Shown here one piece after another: positions 10,448 through 20,453 of a stretch of DNA of 25,322 nucleotides. Location: the NCBI GenBank assembly GCA_900660155.1, contig CABFPE010000190.1:354406-379727 (forward strand), read 5' to 3'. This DNA is from Hofstenia miamia (lineage: Eukaryota; Xenacoelomorpha; Acoela; Hofsteniidae). Under the pieces are notes generated by a model. The model was not told the DNA's origin, searched no databases, and worked only from the letters and a program-made list of their open reading frames with translations. Positions within the stretch are counted from its first letter, which is position 1, and each line of letters opens with the position of its first letter. Made by a program: the position numbers and the translations under genes.

Positions 10448-11249
10448 CCCAGATAACAATTTTGGTTGTTTTTACGTTGTTTATAGTTGTTTCATACTTT
10501 TGGTTGTTGCAGCAACCACTAACATCATAATAACAACTTTAGTAAAAAATAATCTGTGAGCAGATGCTTGCAAATTTAACTCACTTTGTTATTTTATTAC
10601 TAGATCCTTTTATATAAAAAAGGATTTGCTTTTTTGACATTTTTAATTTGTGAAAAATTATAATATACCAGATAAGTGAATTTTCAAAATAATTTATTCA
10701 TGAATATTTGGACACCTTGACATTGAATGTTAAATATCATAAGTTACAATTGAGCTGAAGGGATTTTTCACGACTTAAGAAAGTACTATTTCAAAATTGC
10801 GCTTAATTTTAGATTTTTAAATTTCTGTTAAATTTGGCAGATTTTTATGCTCATTGTTATCATTTATATACAAGACATTCATTTAAATCTTTAACAAATG
10901 TTTGTATTAAATATGTTTAACAGTATCTCAAAGATAGTGGTCTGCGCTTTGTTGGGCTTGTGTTTGTTTAAACAGCAATGTTTGAACTGCTTAGTAATAT
11001 AAAATATTATTTTGCATACAAAAGAAATGCTAAAACAAGCATGTGACAACATAAAACAACGTTGTTACGACCTCAAAATATTGCGGTTTCATGAATAAAA
11101 AACAACCAAATGTGACGTTGTTGAAGCAACGTTGTTTCGACCAATGAAATGGTACCATTTCGACGTTAAAACAACGTTGTTTTTGACACATAAAACAACC
11201 ACATAACAACCCAAAACAACGTTGTTTAGACCTTAAATTGTTATCTGGG
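10448..11249. mobile_element. MITE-like element with CCCAGATAAC ends and AACAACGTTGTT palindromes
   Basis: The ends are exact 15-bp inverted repeats, CCCAGATAACAATTT at 10448 and its complement ending at 11249, giving an 802-bp unit. The right arm holds the perfect 12-bp palindrome AACAACGTTGTT at 11055-11066, 11170-11181 and 11215-11226, with a one-base variant at 11126-11137. Three of these four are followed by a GACC spaced two bases after the motif. The left arm has related GTTGTT/AACAAC motifs. No transposase frame is present, so it would be non-autonomous. The target duplication is unclear (perhaps GT or none), so the superfamily cannot be assigned. It lies in a probable intron of the secreted gene. 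Confidence 0.7.
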
Positions 11250-11599
11250 GTAATAACTCAGCTTAAAATTCACGTAGTAAGAATGTGATGATAATCCCTA
11301 TTACGAGAACATCAATAACAACAAAATTACATATAAATAAACACATCTGTGCATGTCAACTTAGTTTTAGTTTTGCATTCATGATAGGAAGAAAGTTTAT
11401 TTCTTTTTATCATGGTGAATATAAAATTCAATCTAAATTTGCATACACAAATGCGTATGCGTATAATTATATGTAAAACAAATTTTTTAGTGCGGTACGC
11501 TTAAGATTGAGCATTTGTAGAGTGATTCTGACGGGTAGTGTTGGAAACAGGTGGGATCTGGAAGTTGAATCTGATTGGTGGGATGAAGAGGATAACTAA

Positions 11600-11860
11600 T
11601 CTATCCTGTCGATTAAGGTATTGATCAAGATTTCTAACAGTAATTGTTGGTACGTAGCGAGCATTCCCTGGCTAATGACTCTACATAATGACTGATTGTC
11701 CGTAAAGATAAGTGTATTATGTGGTGACAAAAGAGCCTTAACAAGAAATGCTAAGGGTTCTTTAAAATAAATAGTGTGATTGGCCCAAGAGCCTTTGAGA
11801 AGAAAGGTAAAATTTAGACCTGAAGAGATGGAAACGCCAAGCCTGGAATCAGAAGCATAT
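11600..11860 (-). pseudogene. Possible RNase H-like retroelement remnant
   Basis: A minus-strand frame of about 85 codons reads ASDSRLGVSISSG, then GSWANHTIYFKEPLAFLVKA, then LIFTDNQSLCRVISQG, and ends at a stop near 11607. The spacing of an early ASD, a central E next to LA, and a later TDN resembles the acidic triad of the RNase H domain of reverse-transcribing elements (DIRS/Ngaro or LTR types). No neighbouring reverse transcriptase or terminal repeats are visible; the right side runs into the microsatellite and gap. The assignment rests on a short motif pattern. Confidence 0.35.
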
Positions 11861-11869
11861 CAGAAATTA

Positions 11870-12028
11870 CATATATATATNNNNNNNNNNNNNNNNNNNN
11901 NNNNNNNNNNNNNNNNNNNNNNNNNNNNNNNNNNNNNNNNNNNNNNNNNNNNNNNNNNNNNNNNNNNNNNNNNNNNNNNNNNNNNNNNNNNNNNNNNNNN
12001 NNNNATATATATATATATATATATATAT
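11870..12028. repeat. AT microsatellite containing a 124-base assembly gap
   Basis: ATATAT runs border a block of 124 undetermined bases (11881-12004). The true length of the repeat is unknown. Any frame crossing it is an artefact. Confidence 0.95.
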
Positions 12029-12164
12029 AAGTTAAAAGATGTGAGTTTTAAGGATTATTTAATTTATGTTCTGTAATTTAGTGCAAATCTGATGAATGTG
12101 AAAATAAAAGATTCTTAGGTAAATATTCTGTAAACAAATTTTATTTAATCCATATTTAAATTAG

Positions 12165-12745
12165 GGCTTTGCAAAGAAGGCATTTTCAAATTAGAAGAGT
12201 GCGATATTATAACTGGCAATGGCATTGAATATAAAAGAAGAATTGGTGTTAATGATGAACTTATGGATTTTTGTAGTAAATACATTGATGAAACTCGAAA
12301 TGCATATTGCTTGCAAGATGGACCAAGCTATGGACCAGCGCATAACAATAACGATTTAGTTGATAGCTGTTATCGAGAAGGAGCTTCATTCATTTCCATA
12401 AAAGAATGGTACAACAAAGTTTTGGATAAATTTGAGTTTACTTTTGCTAATAAAAGCTGTCAATACGGCATACATGAAGTTGGGCCTACATATATCCACT
12501 ATATTTTTGGAGAAAACCCTGTAATTGGATACCACGTTGATATGTCAATTTGGGCCGGTGTTCTTTCAGTTGCAAGACTGGCATTGATTCGTAAAGATAA
12601 TCAAATCAGTGGACGAAATCCACCACCTGAAGAAGGGTTTACGATATTTGATGATAATTGCAAGTTGAAATCGTTTTCAACAGAGCTTAGAAATGTCATA
12701 ATAGGAATTAAGTTCCACACACTATGCAGTAAATTGGATAACTAA
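12165..12745 (+). CDS. Terminal exon of a secreted-type protein with an unrecognised cysteine-rich domain
   Basis: A frame of 192 residues follows a pyrimidine-poor but usable acceptor (AATTAG at 12159-12164) and ends at TAA 12743-12745. This is far longer than chance frames here, so it is almost certainly coding. In phase 1 it reads LCKEGIFKLEECDIITGNG and goes on through DFCSKYIDETRNAYCLQDG, NKSCQYGIHEVGP and GFTIFDDNCKLK to FHTLCSKLDN. It has eight cysteines and no transmembrane segment, which fits an extracellular domain with four disulfides. A poly(A) signal AATAAA lies at 12758-12763. The ATG at 12263 is internal, because coding similarity in composition and two of the cysteines precede it. 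I recognise no family. The upstream PAN-like exon at 9348 is the likely 5' part of the same gene. Confidence 0.75.
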
Positions 12746-12757
12746 TGTTTTTAAAAT

Positions 12758-12763
12758 AATAAA
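12758..12763 (+). terminator. Poly(A) signal AATAAA
   Basis: The canonical hexamer lies 12 bases after the stop codon of the exon ending at 12745. Such close spacing is usual in compact 3' untranslated regions of AT-rich invertebrate genomes. Confidence 0.5.
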
Positions 12764-12944
12764 TTAATTTTAATTCTATTTTTGAATGTACACTTTTCAT
12801 TCGCCAACTGGAGAAATTTATATGCTTAGAATATCCAGGATTTTCGGAAAGCTTGAAAAATTTGTTTAACAAATTATTGCAAGTGATGTTATAATTCTAG
12901 ATCTGCTTGCATGCTCAAAAAAATTATCTTCGAAGTAATTTGTT

Positions 12945-13250
12945 CAAAGATGGACGCGGGATCTGGTTTTCCCGCGAGGGTACAGTGTTGCTTGTAATGA
13001 CTTTCAACTGCCACGAGGGTTGCGGTGCAGTGGAAATTTTTATTTTGTTACATACATAATACTAAACTAACACAATTTAATTATACTACGAAATCTATAT
13101 AATGTAATATATTTGACATCATTCCCTCAATTACACGAAATTAGTAGAAAGTCAATTCAGTTATTGACATTTTTCTAACAGACATGCGGTTGTGAGGCCA
13201 CTCACTGCAGGTGTGGTGCAATGTCGTTCAATGTTAGTGATTACCGCCGT
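12945..13250 (+). mobile_element. hAT-like MITE, copy A (right end eroded)
   Basis: It starts CAAAGATGGACGCGGG and continues through a conserved AT-rich core (AAATCTATATAAT near 13090 and TTATTGACATTTTT near 13162) that matches the reverse complement of the element at 15476-15854. After about 13232 the similarity fades and no clean right end is seen, so the boundary is approximate. Confidence 0.75.
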
Positions 13251-13830
13251 TTGAATTTCCAGAAGGGTGTATAGATTCCTGGAGAAAACGTTTTCCTTCA
13301 GAGTGCCTCATTAAAAAGAATCAGCCATAATCAAGTCAGTTCGGGTTATTATCCTGCAGCTTTGTTCTGAATTGATGCCTTAGTAAAGAAAATGGGACAA
13401 ATGATATGCTTGTGAGCGATAGCACAAACAGCAACCTCCTGGTTCTTCAGAGATCTTTCCTTATGTTTTGCAAACTATTAAGACCTGAGAGGTTAAATCA
13501 AATTTATTTGGTAAGAATATCAGGGCCTATTTCGTTTTAGCGGCAACACCATTTTCTTCAAGTCAAGATGAATAATTATATTAAACTGCACTTATTCATT
13601 TATCAATTCCTTCAACAGTTTGCACTGTGTATAGCGAGTTAAATAAAGCTAGATGGTACCAAACAGATCTGGTTCTGAAGCATTCAACAAAGAAATGAGG
13701 GGATTTAGGAAGCAAGATCAGAATCCAGATGGACCCTGGCAACAACCTATTAGCAGCAGAAGCCTGGGTGCTTCCTGCGTGGCCTGTCAATGTTCGTATT
13801 TCGAGGCTGAGTGACAGGTCTTAATATGTC
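13251..13830. other. Probable 3' untranslated region of the minus-strand LINE
   Basis: This stretch is noticeably richer in GC than its surroundings, like the adjoining LINE coding region, and lies directly downstream of that element's stop codon at 13831-13833. No frame of interest is seen. It is probably LINE 3' sequence, but its end is not defined. Confidence 0.4.
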
Positions 13831-15412
13831 TTAAGTACCAAACTCGAATCTTATATGCTTTGAAACAGCCATTGGCTTCACACGCCAGCAGTTAGCATCG
13901 GCTTTGGTATTGGAGTTCTGAGTATGGTCATTCCTGATACGACGATTCAGCGCTTCCTGGGCTGAAAACATACGCACACACTCCATGCACCTTAGGTGTC
14001 TCGTACTGGCTTGTGTGAGATTTGGTATTGTTGCAAAGACTGTCCCAGTGTTCTTCTTGCAGAGTAATTTTGCTTCACTATTAATAACTTCCGCTAACCA
14101 GTGAGCTACCTCACTGGCATTCCTGAGATGAGTACGATGTGGTCAACTGTGAAAATATCTAATCCTCTCCCAGAGAAATGTCCATAACCACTGCACATCA
14201 AGTACAAGCCGCCTTCCCCAAAACTGACTTCTGCGTGCACTTACAATGTGGCCATTACCTTCGGGAACTATTGAAACTTTTGTCATTTGTAACTCACAGG
14301 AGCAGTCACTATCATAGTTTTCATTGTGCAACATTATCCGGCTTACAAATAGTAAGCTCTTACATGCTACTATTGTGCATACTTGCTGGAAAGGTATGAG
14401 TCCATGAACCTGTTCCTTTGTGAGCTTATCCCAGGGTGAGGCGCCACAAAAGACCTTTTTACAGGTGTTTATCGGTGCCTCAAGCATCTCCAGTTCTCGA
14501 AAAGTTTCTGCCTACGATTTGCAAGAATAGGACAGTTAGGGTACCACAACGCCTCGTAGGAGAAGGCAAGAGAGTCGTTGCTAAACCCATTCAAATGAGC
14601 TACTAGCCAATGGCACAGGACCTTGCCAACAACACTTTTACTCTGATATATAGCTTCTGAGAGAGCTGTCCCAGCAGTGCTTACCGTCGAATCTAAGTAC
14701 TTAAACTCCGAAACAAACTATGTTTTTACATAAAACAAGAATTTTTTCAGATTTTCTTTCCGATGTCCTTGATAGCCACATGCACTTGGTCTTTGGTACA
14801 AAGATATAAATACTTAGTGGCTCTACCACTGTAACTAGACCATCTAGATAGCTTTGAATTTGCTCCGCAGACCAGCCGAAAAGACAGAGATCATCAGCAT
14901 ACTCGATGTGTTTAACTTCTATGCAACCTTGCCCAACGAAAGGGTTTAAAACAATTCCTTTAGGGGTTCCGCGGAGTCCCTTTCTGATCAAAGTGGAAAG
15001 GGAGGTTAAATAAGCAGAGGCGGAGGACACAACCTTGTCAAACTTCACGGTCAAGCTTAGAACTTACTTGTGTATGTTCACCAAGAATGTGTGCTATCGG
15101 AGTATCATATAAGGACTTAATGATCGTTACTATCCATTTTGGTACGCCATTTACGGCTAGACATTGCCAATTTCTATTTCTATGAAACACGCACGAAGGT
15201 TTTTTTCGGAATATAGCGCCTCCTGAATTTGCGCAGCACATTGATGAACTGCACGGTAGACTTGGTAGCCTGAAAACCAAATTGAGTTGAAGGGAGCGTA
15301 TGTTTCTTACTCGGCAATTGTTCCAGTCTGCATAACAGAAGTTTGGCAAATATATTTCCTCCGACGACCAGAAGGAAAATAGTGCGATAGTTGTTAGGAT
15401 TTTGCATTGCAC
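13831..15412 (-). pseudogene. LINE reverse transcriptase, 5'-truncated and frameshifted, with zinc-finger-like tail
   Basis: Minus-strand fragments lie in order. NPNNYRTIFLLVVGGNIFAK and TQFGFQATKSTVQF (15407-15180) match early RT motifs. GVPKWIVTIIKSLYDTPIAH (about 15150-15080, another frame) follows. EVKHIEYADDLCLF at about 14890-14910 is the catalytic YADD box. VSEFKYLDSTVSTAG (about 14690) is the 'FKYLGS' thumb region. The last frame ends with LRCMECVRMFSAQEALNRR and a stop at 13831-13833, resembling the C2H2-like tail (C-x2-C, then H) of some LINE polyproteins, with the first histidine replaced by arginine. The endonuclease is missing, as in a 5'-truncated insertion. Multiple frame breaks make it dead. 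It is a different LINE from those at 294-3120. Confidence 0.85.
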
Positions 15413-15475
15413 AGTAACTTTTCAGATATCCTGTATAATTTACATTTCAAACAGCAAGATGTTTTACACATATGG

Positions 15476-15854
15476 CATAGATGGACGCGGTTGCAATTTT
15501 TTATAACCGCAGTGCACCGCACCCGCAATGAGTGGGCACGCAACCGCACCGCTTCTGCATACCTGTTAGAAAAATTCACCCGCACTCGCAACACAAAAAT
15601 GTCAATAATCGAATTGACTCTCGATTAATTTTGTTTAATTGGGTGAATAATGTGAAATATATTATATTATATAGATTTCGTATTATAATTAACATTGTAT
15701 TAGCTTAGTAATACACAAGTAACAAAATAAAAATATCCATCCGCCATGCAACCCACGTGGCCTTTGAAATTCAGTACACGCAATGCACAGCACCCGCGCT
15801 GTGCGGGTAAAACCGCAATCCGCGCATGTAAACCCGCACCCGCGTCCATCTTTG
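15476..15854 (-). mobile_element. hAT-like MITE, copy B (complete)
   Basis: A 379-bp unit with inverted ends CATAGATGGACGCGG on the left and the complement of CAAAGATGGACGCGG on the right. It is flanked by ACATATGG (15468-15475) and GCATATGG (15855-15862), an 8-bp target duplication with one mismatch, which fits the hAT superfamily. Both subterminal regions are rich in GCGGGT/ACCCGC motifs around an AT-rich core. No transposase is encoded. It lies 2.5 kb from copy A, in the opposite orientation. Confidence 0.85.
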
Positions 15855-15862
15855 GCATATGG

Positions 15863-17280
15863 TCATTTTTTGTTTAAATATATTTATACGTGTTCTCTGA
15901 TGACAGTTCTAAATTTATACAAGCATTTTCTGCATATTTATTCACTATGTCTAATTTTCTGCGCAGTTGAGACTCCAGCAGCTGACTGATTTTAGCTCAG
16001 CTCTAAATTCATAAAATACATAAAATTGGCAATAATTCCAGTAGTATAAATCAATACTTTCAATTTAAAGTATCCGGGTAAAAAAACAATTTTATAATTA
16101 TTTCACTTAGATTTTATTGTAAATGATAGCACTAAATCATTCCTCGATATTTTCAAATGTCCATTTTTGATAGATTTATAGCTAAGATTGGTGTTATTAT
16201 CAGAGTTGTAAAGAGGCAACAAATTGTGACCCTTCTGACCCATGTGACCCGGCATAAATTTGATCCTGTGGCTCAGTTGAATTCTTCCATTGTACAATAG
16301 ACTGTTAAAATTTTTGATATTTCAAGTCGATTTATTAAAAATTTTTCGTGTATGCACTATTTAGTTTTATTTAAGATATCTAGAATAAAAAATATAGGTA
16401 TGCTAAGAAAACTTCATTCTTCTTACCAATAGGTGACTGTTGCTAAATATAATGGAAATTTGAAAAATGGGGCTAAGTGATATTTCGAGCTATATATATA
16501 TTTATATAAGACTAACAACAAATATAGCACTGAATTAGAAAGCAATCTACACAAATCCTATTAAGCATCTATGTTTATAATCTTTGGTATGCGATTACAA
16601 AAATTTTATACTCTGCATAATCATCTGAAAAATTTAACCATAAATGATTTCCTAAATACAGTTAGCAGTGTATTTCACTAGACTGTTTCGCATAGTAGTA
16701 GAAGTTGAAATAAATTTATAAACGTTGTCTTCTTGTTTATTTGACAGGCTTTCATTCTCAAAAGTTATTTCTATTAAGTAAAGCAGCATTCACTTTTGAA
16801 ACAAATCCTTATATAGTCTTACCTTTAGCTATTCCGCCATTATTGAACTTGAGACAAATAATTCTTGCTCCACAAACTAAAATTTCACCCAGATCATACC
16901 AGATTAAGTGTGGTCGGATGTGGGGATCACTGATCCCACAGTATGCATCTTATTTCATAAAAATCTATTCGGCAATAAAAATGATGTATAAAGTACATTA
17001 TATTTAGTTTGAAATACATGTACTTTGTTTCAATAGATTTTCTTCTGCAATTGTTTGACATTTCAAAATGCCTTCTTTCAGAACATAGCTACTTGTTCTT
17101 CTACTTATACACTCACTTTCTTTTTCAAAAAACTTCAAACAAGCATTATGCTTATTATATTTTTATAAACATAAGTGCAAACGTGAGTCAATCGATCAGA
17201 AATGTTACGTAGATGAATTGGTATGACTAATCAGTGTTTTCTAATCTTACACATTTCCTTAACCACTGTTTAAACTAAAG
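15863..17280. other. AT-rich stretch without a supported gene
   Basis: No supported gene. The frame at 16741-17007 has no ATG at its start and no domain signature. It follows a TTTGACAG acceptor-like sequence, but its length (88 codons) is not significant in this composition. Confidence 0.5.
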
Positions 17281-17299
17281 TTGCAAATGGGTCGAAAAT

Positions 17300-17450
17300 A
17301 TTGGACACTACCCAACCCATATAGAATTGTTTAGATTCTGACCCAAACAACCGCATATAATACCCCACCAGACCCATATATAATTGTTTCGATTCTAAAC
17401 CGACGTGACCGGATCCATATATAATTAAAATTCTGACCCAACTCGTGTAA
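17300..17450. repeat. Degenerate short tandem repeat around CCCATATATAATTG
   Basis: Three diverged units of about 50-60 bases are seen, with cores CCCATATAGAATTGTTTAGATTCTGACCC (given here as 17325-17353), CCCATATATAATTGTTTCG (about 17376) and ATCCATATATAATTAAAATTCTGACCC (about 17414-17440). Their translation on the minus strand is repetitive but is not a credible protein. Confidence 0.55.
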
Positions 17451-19580
17451 GCCCTAAATAAAAGACGCAAGCAATTGATTTTCAAAACCATAAATTTCTC
17501 AACAATTTAAAATTACACTCATTTCTTAGATGTGTAATGGGAAGCCTCCAAAACTGTTGTGTTTTTATTAGACCATCCTCATTCGAAAATGAGCTTCATA
17601 ATTCTTGCTATTGCAGCAAGTTTCACGTGAAAAATATATTCTATGGATTTTCAATAATATATTGCTAATCCAGTAAACTAAAACATGACAAACTCGTTAA
17701 GTACGTACATATATTATATTAAAACTGGCATGTTTGACAAGTATTGCAATTCTTACAAGTAATATTTGTAAAACTTTGCAAGTTTTGACTGTATTACTTG
17801 CAAATTTTTGTAAGTTTTTACAAATATTAATCTGATGTTATTGTATTAAAATGTACAATTTCATAATTTTCCCAAACATTTTAAAATACTAATCTGATTT
17901 ACAAAATAATCTTAAGTATTTAAATATATTTATAAATATTTGCTGAAAAAATATTAATACAACAGAAGCAATATTATATTAATATTTAGAAATTTAAAAT
18001 GTCTATTGTCTGCTCCATTTTCTAAGCAATTGATGTTAAATATGTCTTGTGATATGACATCGTAATTGCCATACTGAATATTGCCCATATTCTCATTCAT
18101 TCAATTCTTCAACATATTAGAGCTTGTCTAGACATGCAAGTTATGCATACAAAATATTGACTCTTCCGTATCATGAAAAACTTTTCATGTTCATTAAGTG
18201 ATGTGAAGAACAATGCAGCATTTACTCTGGAATTCATTATCAATCAATTGTGCAATTAGTAAAGTGAACTAAACAACAAAAATTCTTAAAGAGTAAGCTT
18301 CAGAAAATGTTTGCAAACTTTTTCGCAGGAGTGTATATATTTATGATTTTGAAGTGCTTACATTTTTTATTGCAAAATTGCCTAAATTACAATTTGTTTA
18401 GATTAATTAAACCAAGGATTATAAAAATTTATTGTCAGCAACTATATTTTTTAAAATATGCAATATAGTTTATTGTCATTCTCATATTTTGAAAGTTAAT
18501 TCATGTTATTTGTTAAAGCGGAGTAATTTCAATAGCTATAGAAAATAAACATAAAGGATTTTTGTATGTGGAAGCAAAACACAATCGTTTAATTGTCTTG
18601 TATTGTAGGAGACATCTTCGTTTACTGTAATGGTCATCCCATGTGTCATTTCTTCGATTTATGAAGCAAAGGGATTTGCAAAGTTTAGTTGTAACTTAAA
18701 TTTATAAAAACGGACAACATTCGTTTCTTCCCTCTTGTCTTAAACAATGGAGCATATTACAAAATTGGGTGTCAATCACAGGCTTTCGAAAACAATGTTT
18801 TTGAAAGCTATCTGCCTCCATAATAATGCTGATGTAGATAAATACATAGAAAACGTTATCTATAACGGTAAAAATATTTTTGCCTTCTTTTCAAATAATT
18901 TCTCTAAGATTAATAATCAATTTATGAATAAGTTTCCCCGTATACCAACGTTTCAGATAATAAAGCAGTCGAAATCTAAACATCATGCGAAAAAAAATTA
19001 ACAGAACCCTAGATAGAGACAGACTACAATGCTTCGTCAATGCATGTCATGCGCAAAGCTCGAATTCATGGTGCAAATGAGAGCTTCCTTAAAAAGAGGT
19101 TCTAATGAATTTTTGTTAATTTTTTGAAGGAATCGTCTGAGGTTTCAGAAAAAATTCTGAGCATGTTAGTGATCATTAGTCAATAAGTTTAAAAAAATTC
19201 TGCCAAAAGCATTGCAAAAATAGTTTCGATTTGAAAAACGCACATTGTGCAACTACTTAGTATGGCTGCAAAGGTAAAAAAGTAAAAAATAGAGTAAAAC
19301 TCGACTATTTATTTATTGTAAAAGTCCTTATCGGGATAAATTAGATGTTTCAATGCCAATCTTGAATAAGGGTCTTTACAACTCCGCAAATTTTTAACAA
19401 AAAATTGTTGCTTTGCTGGTGAAAACTAAACATTATGATTTGTAATTTGAAAGCATTACTTTATAACAGGTTTTAGGCAATACATAGGTTTATAGTTAGA
19501 TCAAAATAAGGTAATAATTTCTTAGTTTTTTTTCAATTATTGTGGTCAAAATACTAGATTTTAAGTCAAAAATTAATCGC
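17451..19580. other. AT-rich stretch without a supported gene
   Basis: An 84-codon plus-strand frame (18747-19001, MEHITKLGVNHRLS...) has a fair start context (AAACAATGG) but is within the length expected by chance and has no recognised motif. A hairpin-like inverted repeat lies at 17768-17829. Confidence 0.5.
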
Positions 19581-19588
19581 CTAATTGA

Positions 19589-19805
19589 TCATGCTCATTA
19601 ACCGGAGAGAAATGTGTGTCGCTAGAACTAAATGTGAACTTTGATCATGTTTGCAAGCACGCATATCGCATAATAAGCTGTGAAGTGCACAGCATACTAA
19701 CATCTACATCCATGTTTTGTGTACCAATTTTGTACAAGGAAGAATTGCTTCATCTTTTACGCGAATTGGAAAATAATTTCTTATGCAATTCAATTCAAAA
19801 TTGGA
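19589..19805 (+). CDS. Weak candidate exon with a consensus splice donor
   Basis: An open frame reads SLTGEKCVSLELNVNFDHVC and later KEELLHLLRELENNF, with 5 cysteines and a leucine-rich helix. It runs into a consensus donor GTGAGT at 19806-19811. Codon choice is less AT-extreme than its neighbours (CACGCATATCGC, TTACGCGAATTGG). No family is recognised and the length alone is not significant. It is listed as a candidate only. Confidence 0.2.
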
Positions 19806-20013
19806 GTGAGTCAAGTTATTGACTCATTGGAATTGGCTAAGACGATATTACTAACCGAAAATATAATTAATAAATATAAATGGTTTCATTAACCTTGGAG
19901 AATAATGTTATTGACATCAATATACTTATTTTGTCATCAAATATAACTTTATCAAAATTAACATACAAAAAATATATTGTAAAATCAATTGACTACATGA
20001 GTGATCAAAGCTC

Positions 20014-20151
20014 CTAATACTTCTTCTCTACATACTTTTTAAAATTCTCGCAGTTCTGAACTAATTTATTAAACACTGAAGCATCCACATTCGGTTTGTA
20101 ATTGTAGAGCAAGACACTATGATTGCAAAAGAAGTCTTCTAATTCCTTTTC
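20014..20151 (-). CDS. Weak candidate terminal exon
   Basis: A 45-codon minus-strand frame reads EKELEDFFCNHSVLLYNYK and ends LVQNCENFKKYVEKKY before a TAG at 20014-20016. The amino-acid make-up looks protein-like and a GAAAAG acceptor-like sequence precedes it, but it is short and has no recognised motif. Confidence 0.18.
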   Translation of the reverse strand, partial: EKELEDFFCNHSVLLYNYKPNVDASVFNKLVQNCENFKKYVEKKY

Positions 20152-20421
20152 TCATTTTCTATTGGTTGGTTTTCTTTTAAATACTTTTACTTTATTCAGT
20201 ATATAGCATTTCTGTAGGAAACCTAGAGCAGGTAAGTACTATAGCACACTCAAGTCAAATGTTTTATTATGTCTTACATATTTGAAAGAATTCTGCACAA
20301 TTTCATAGAAAAACAATTATGCTAAAGCCTTGTGCGAAATCATCTTAAATGCACATGTCACTTAGTAAATTTTTTATAAAATGGAAAACTTTCAGCATTA
20401 CCAATAATCATTTGGATCCAT

Positions 20422-20425
<4 letters not shown>

Positions 20426-20453
<28 letters not shown>
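20426..20453. repeat. AT dinucleotide microsatellite
   Basis: About 14 uninterrupted TA units. Confidence 0.95.

Noticed and set aside
11780..12076. 98-codon plus-strand frame crossing the gap
   Set aside because: Its middle consists of undetermined bases and its end is an IYIY repeat from the AT microsatellite. The supported signal there is the minus-strand RNase H-like pattern.
15394..15628. Overlapping plus and minus frames at the LINE/MITE border
   Set aside because: They are composed of MITE subterminal GC-rich repeats and have no protein signature.
16741..17007. 88-codon frame after an acceptor-like TTTGACAG
   Set aside because: It begins with TTG rather than ATG, shows no domain pattern, and ends without a donor. 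It is within chance length.
18747..19001. 84-codon frame with fair start context
   Set aside because: Length is expected by chance in this composition, and lysine/asparagine-rich content simply reflects AT bias. No homologue is recognised.
20198..20236. Possible 14-base microexon (TTTCTGTAG|GAAACCTAGAGCAG|GTAAGT)
   Set aside because: Both splice sites look good, but no flanking exons of a gene could be linked to it. Splice-like strings are common by chance.
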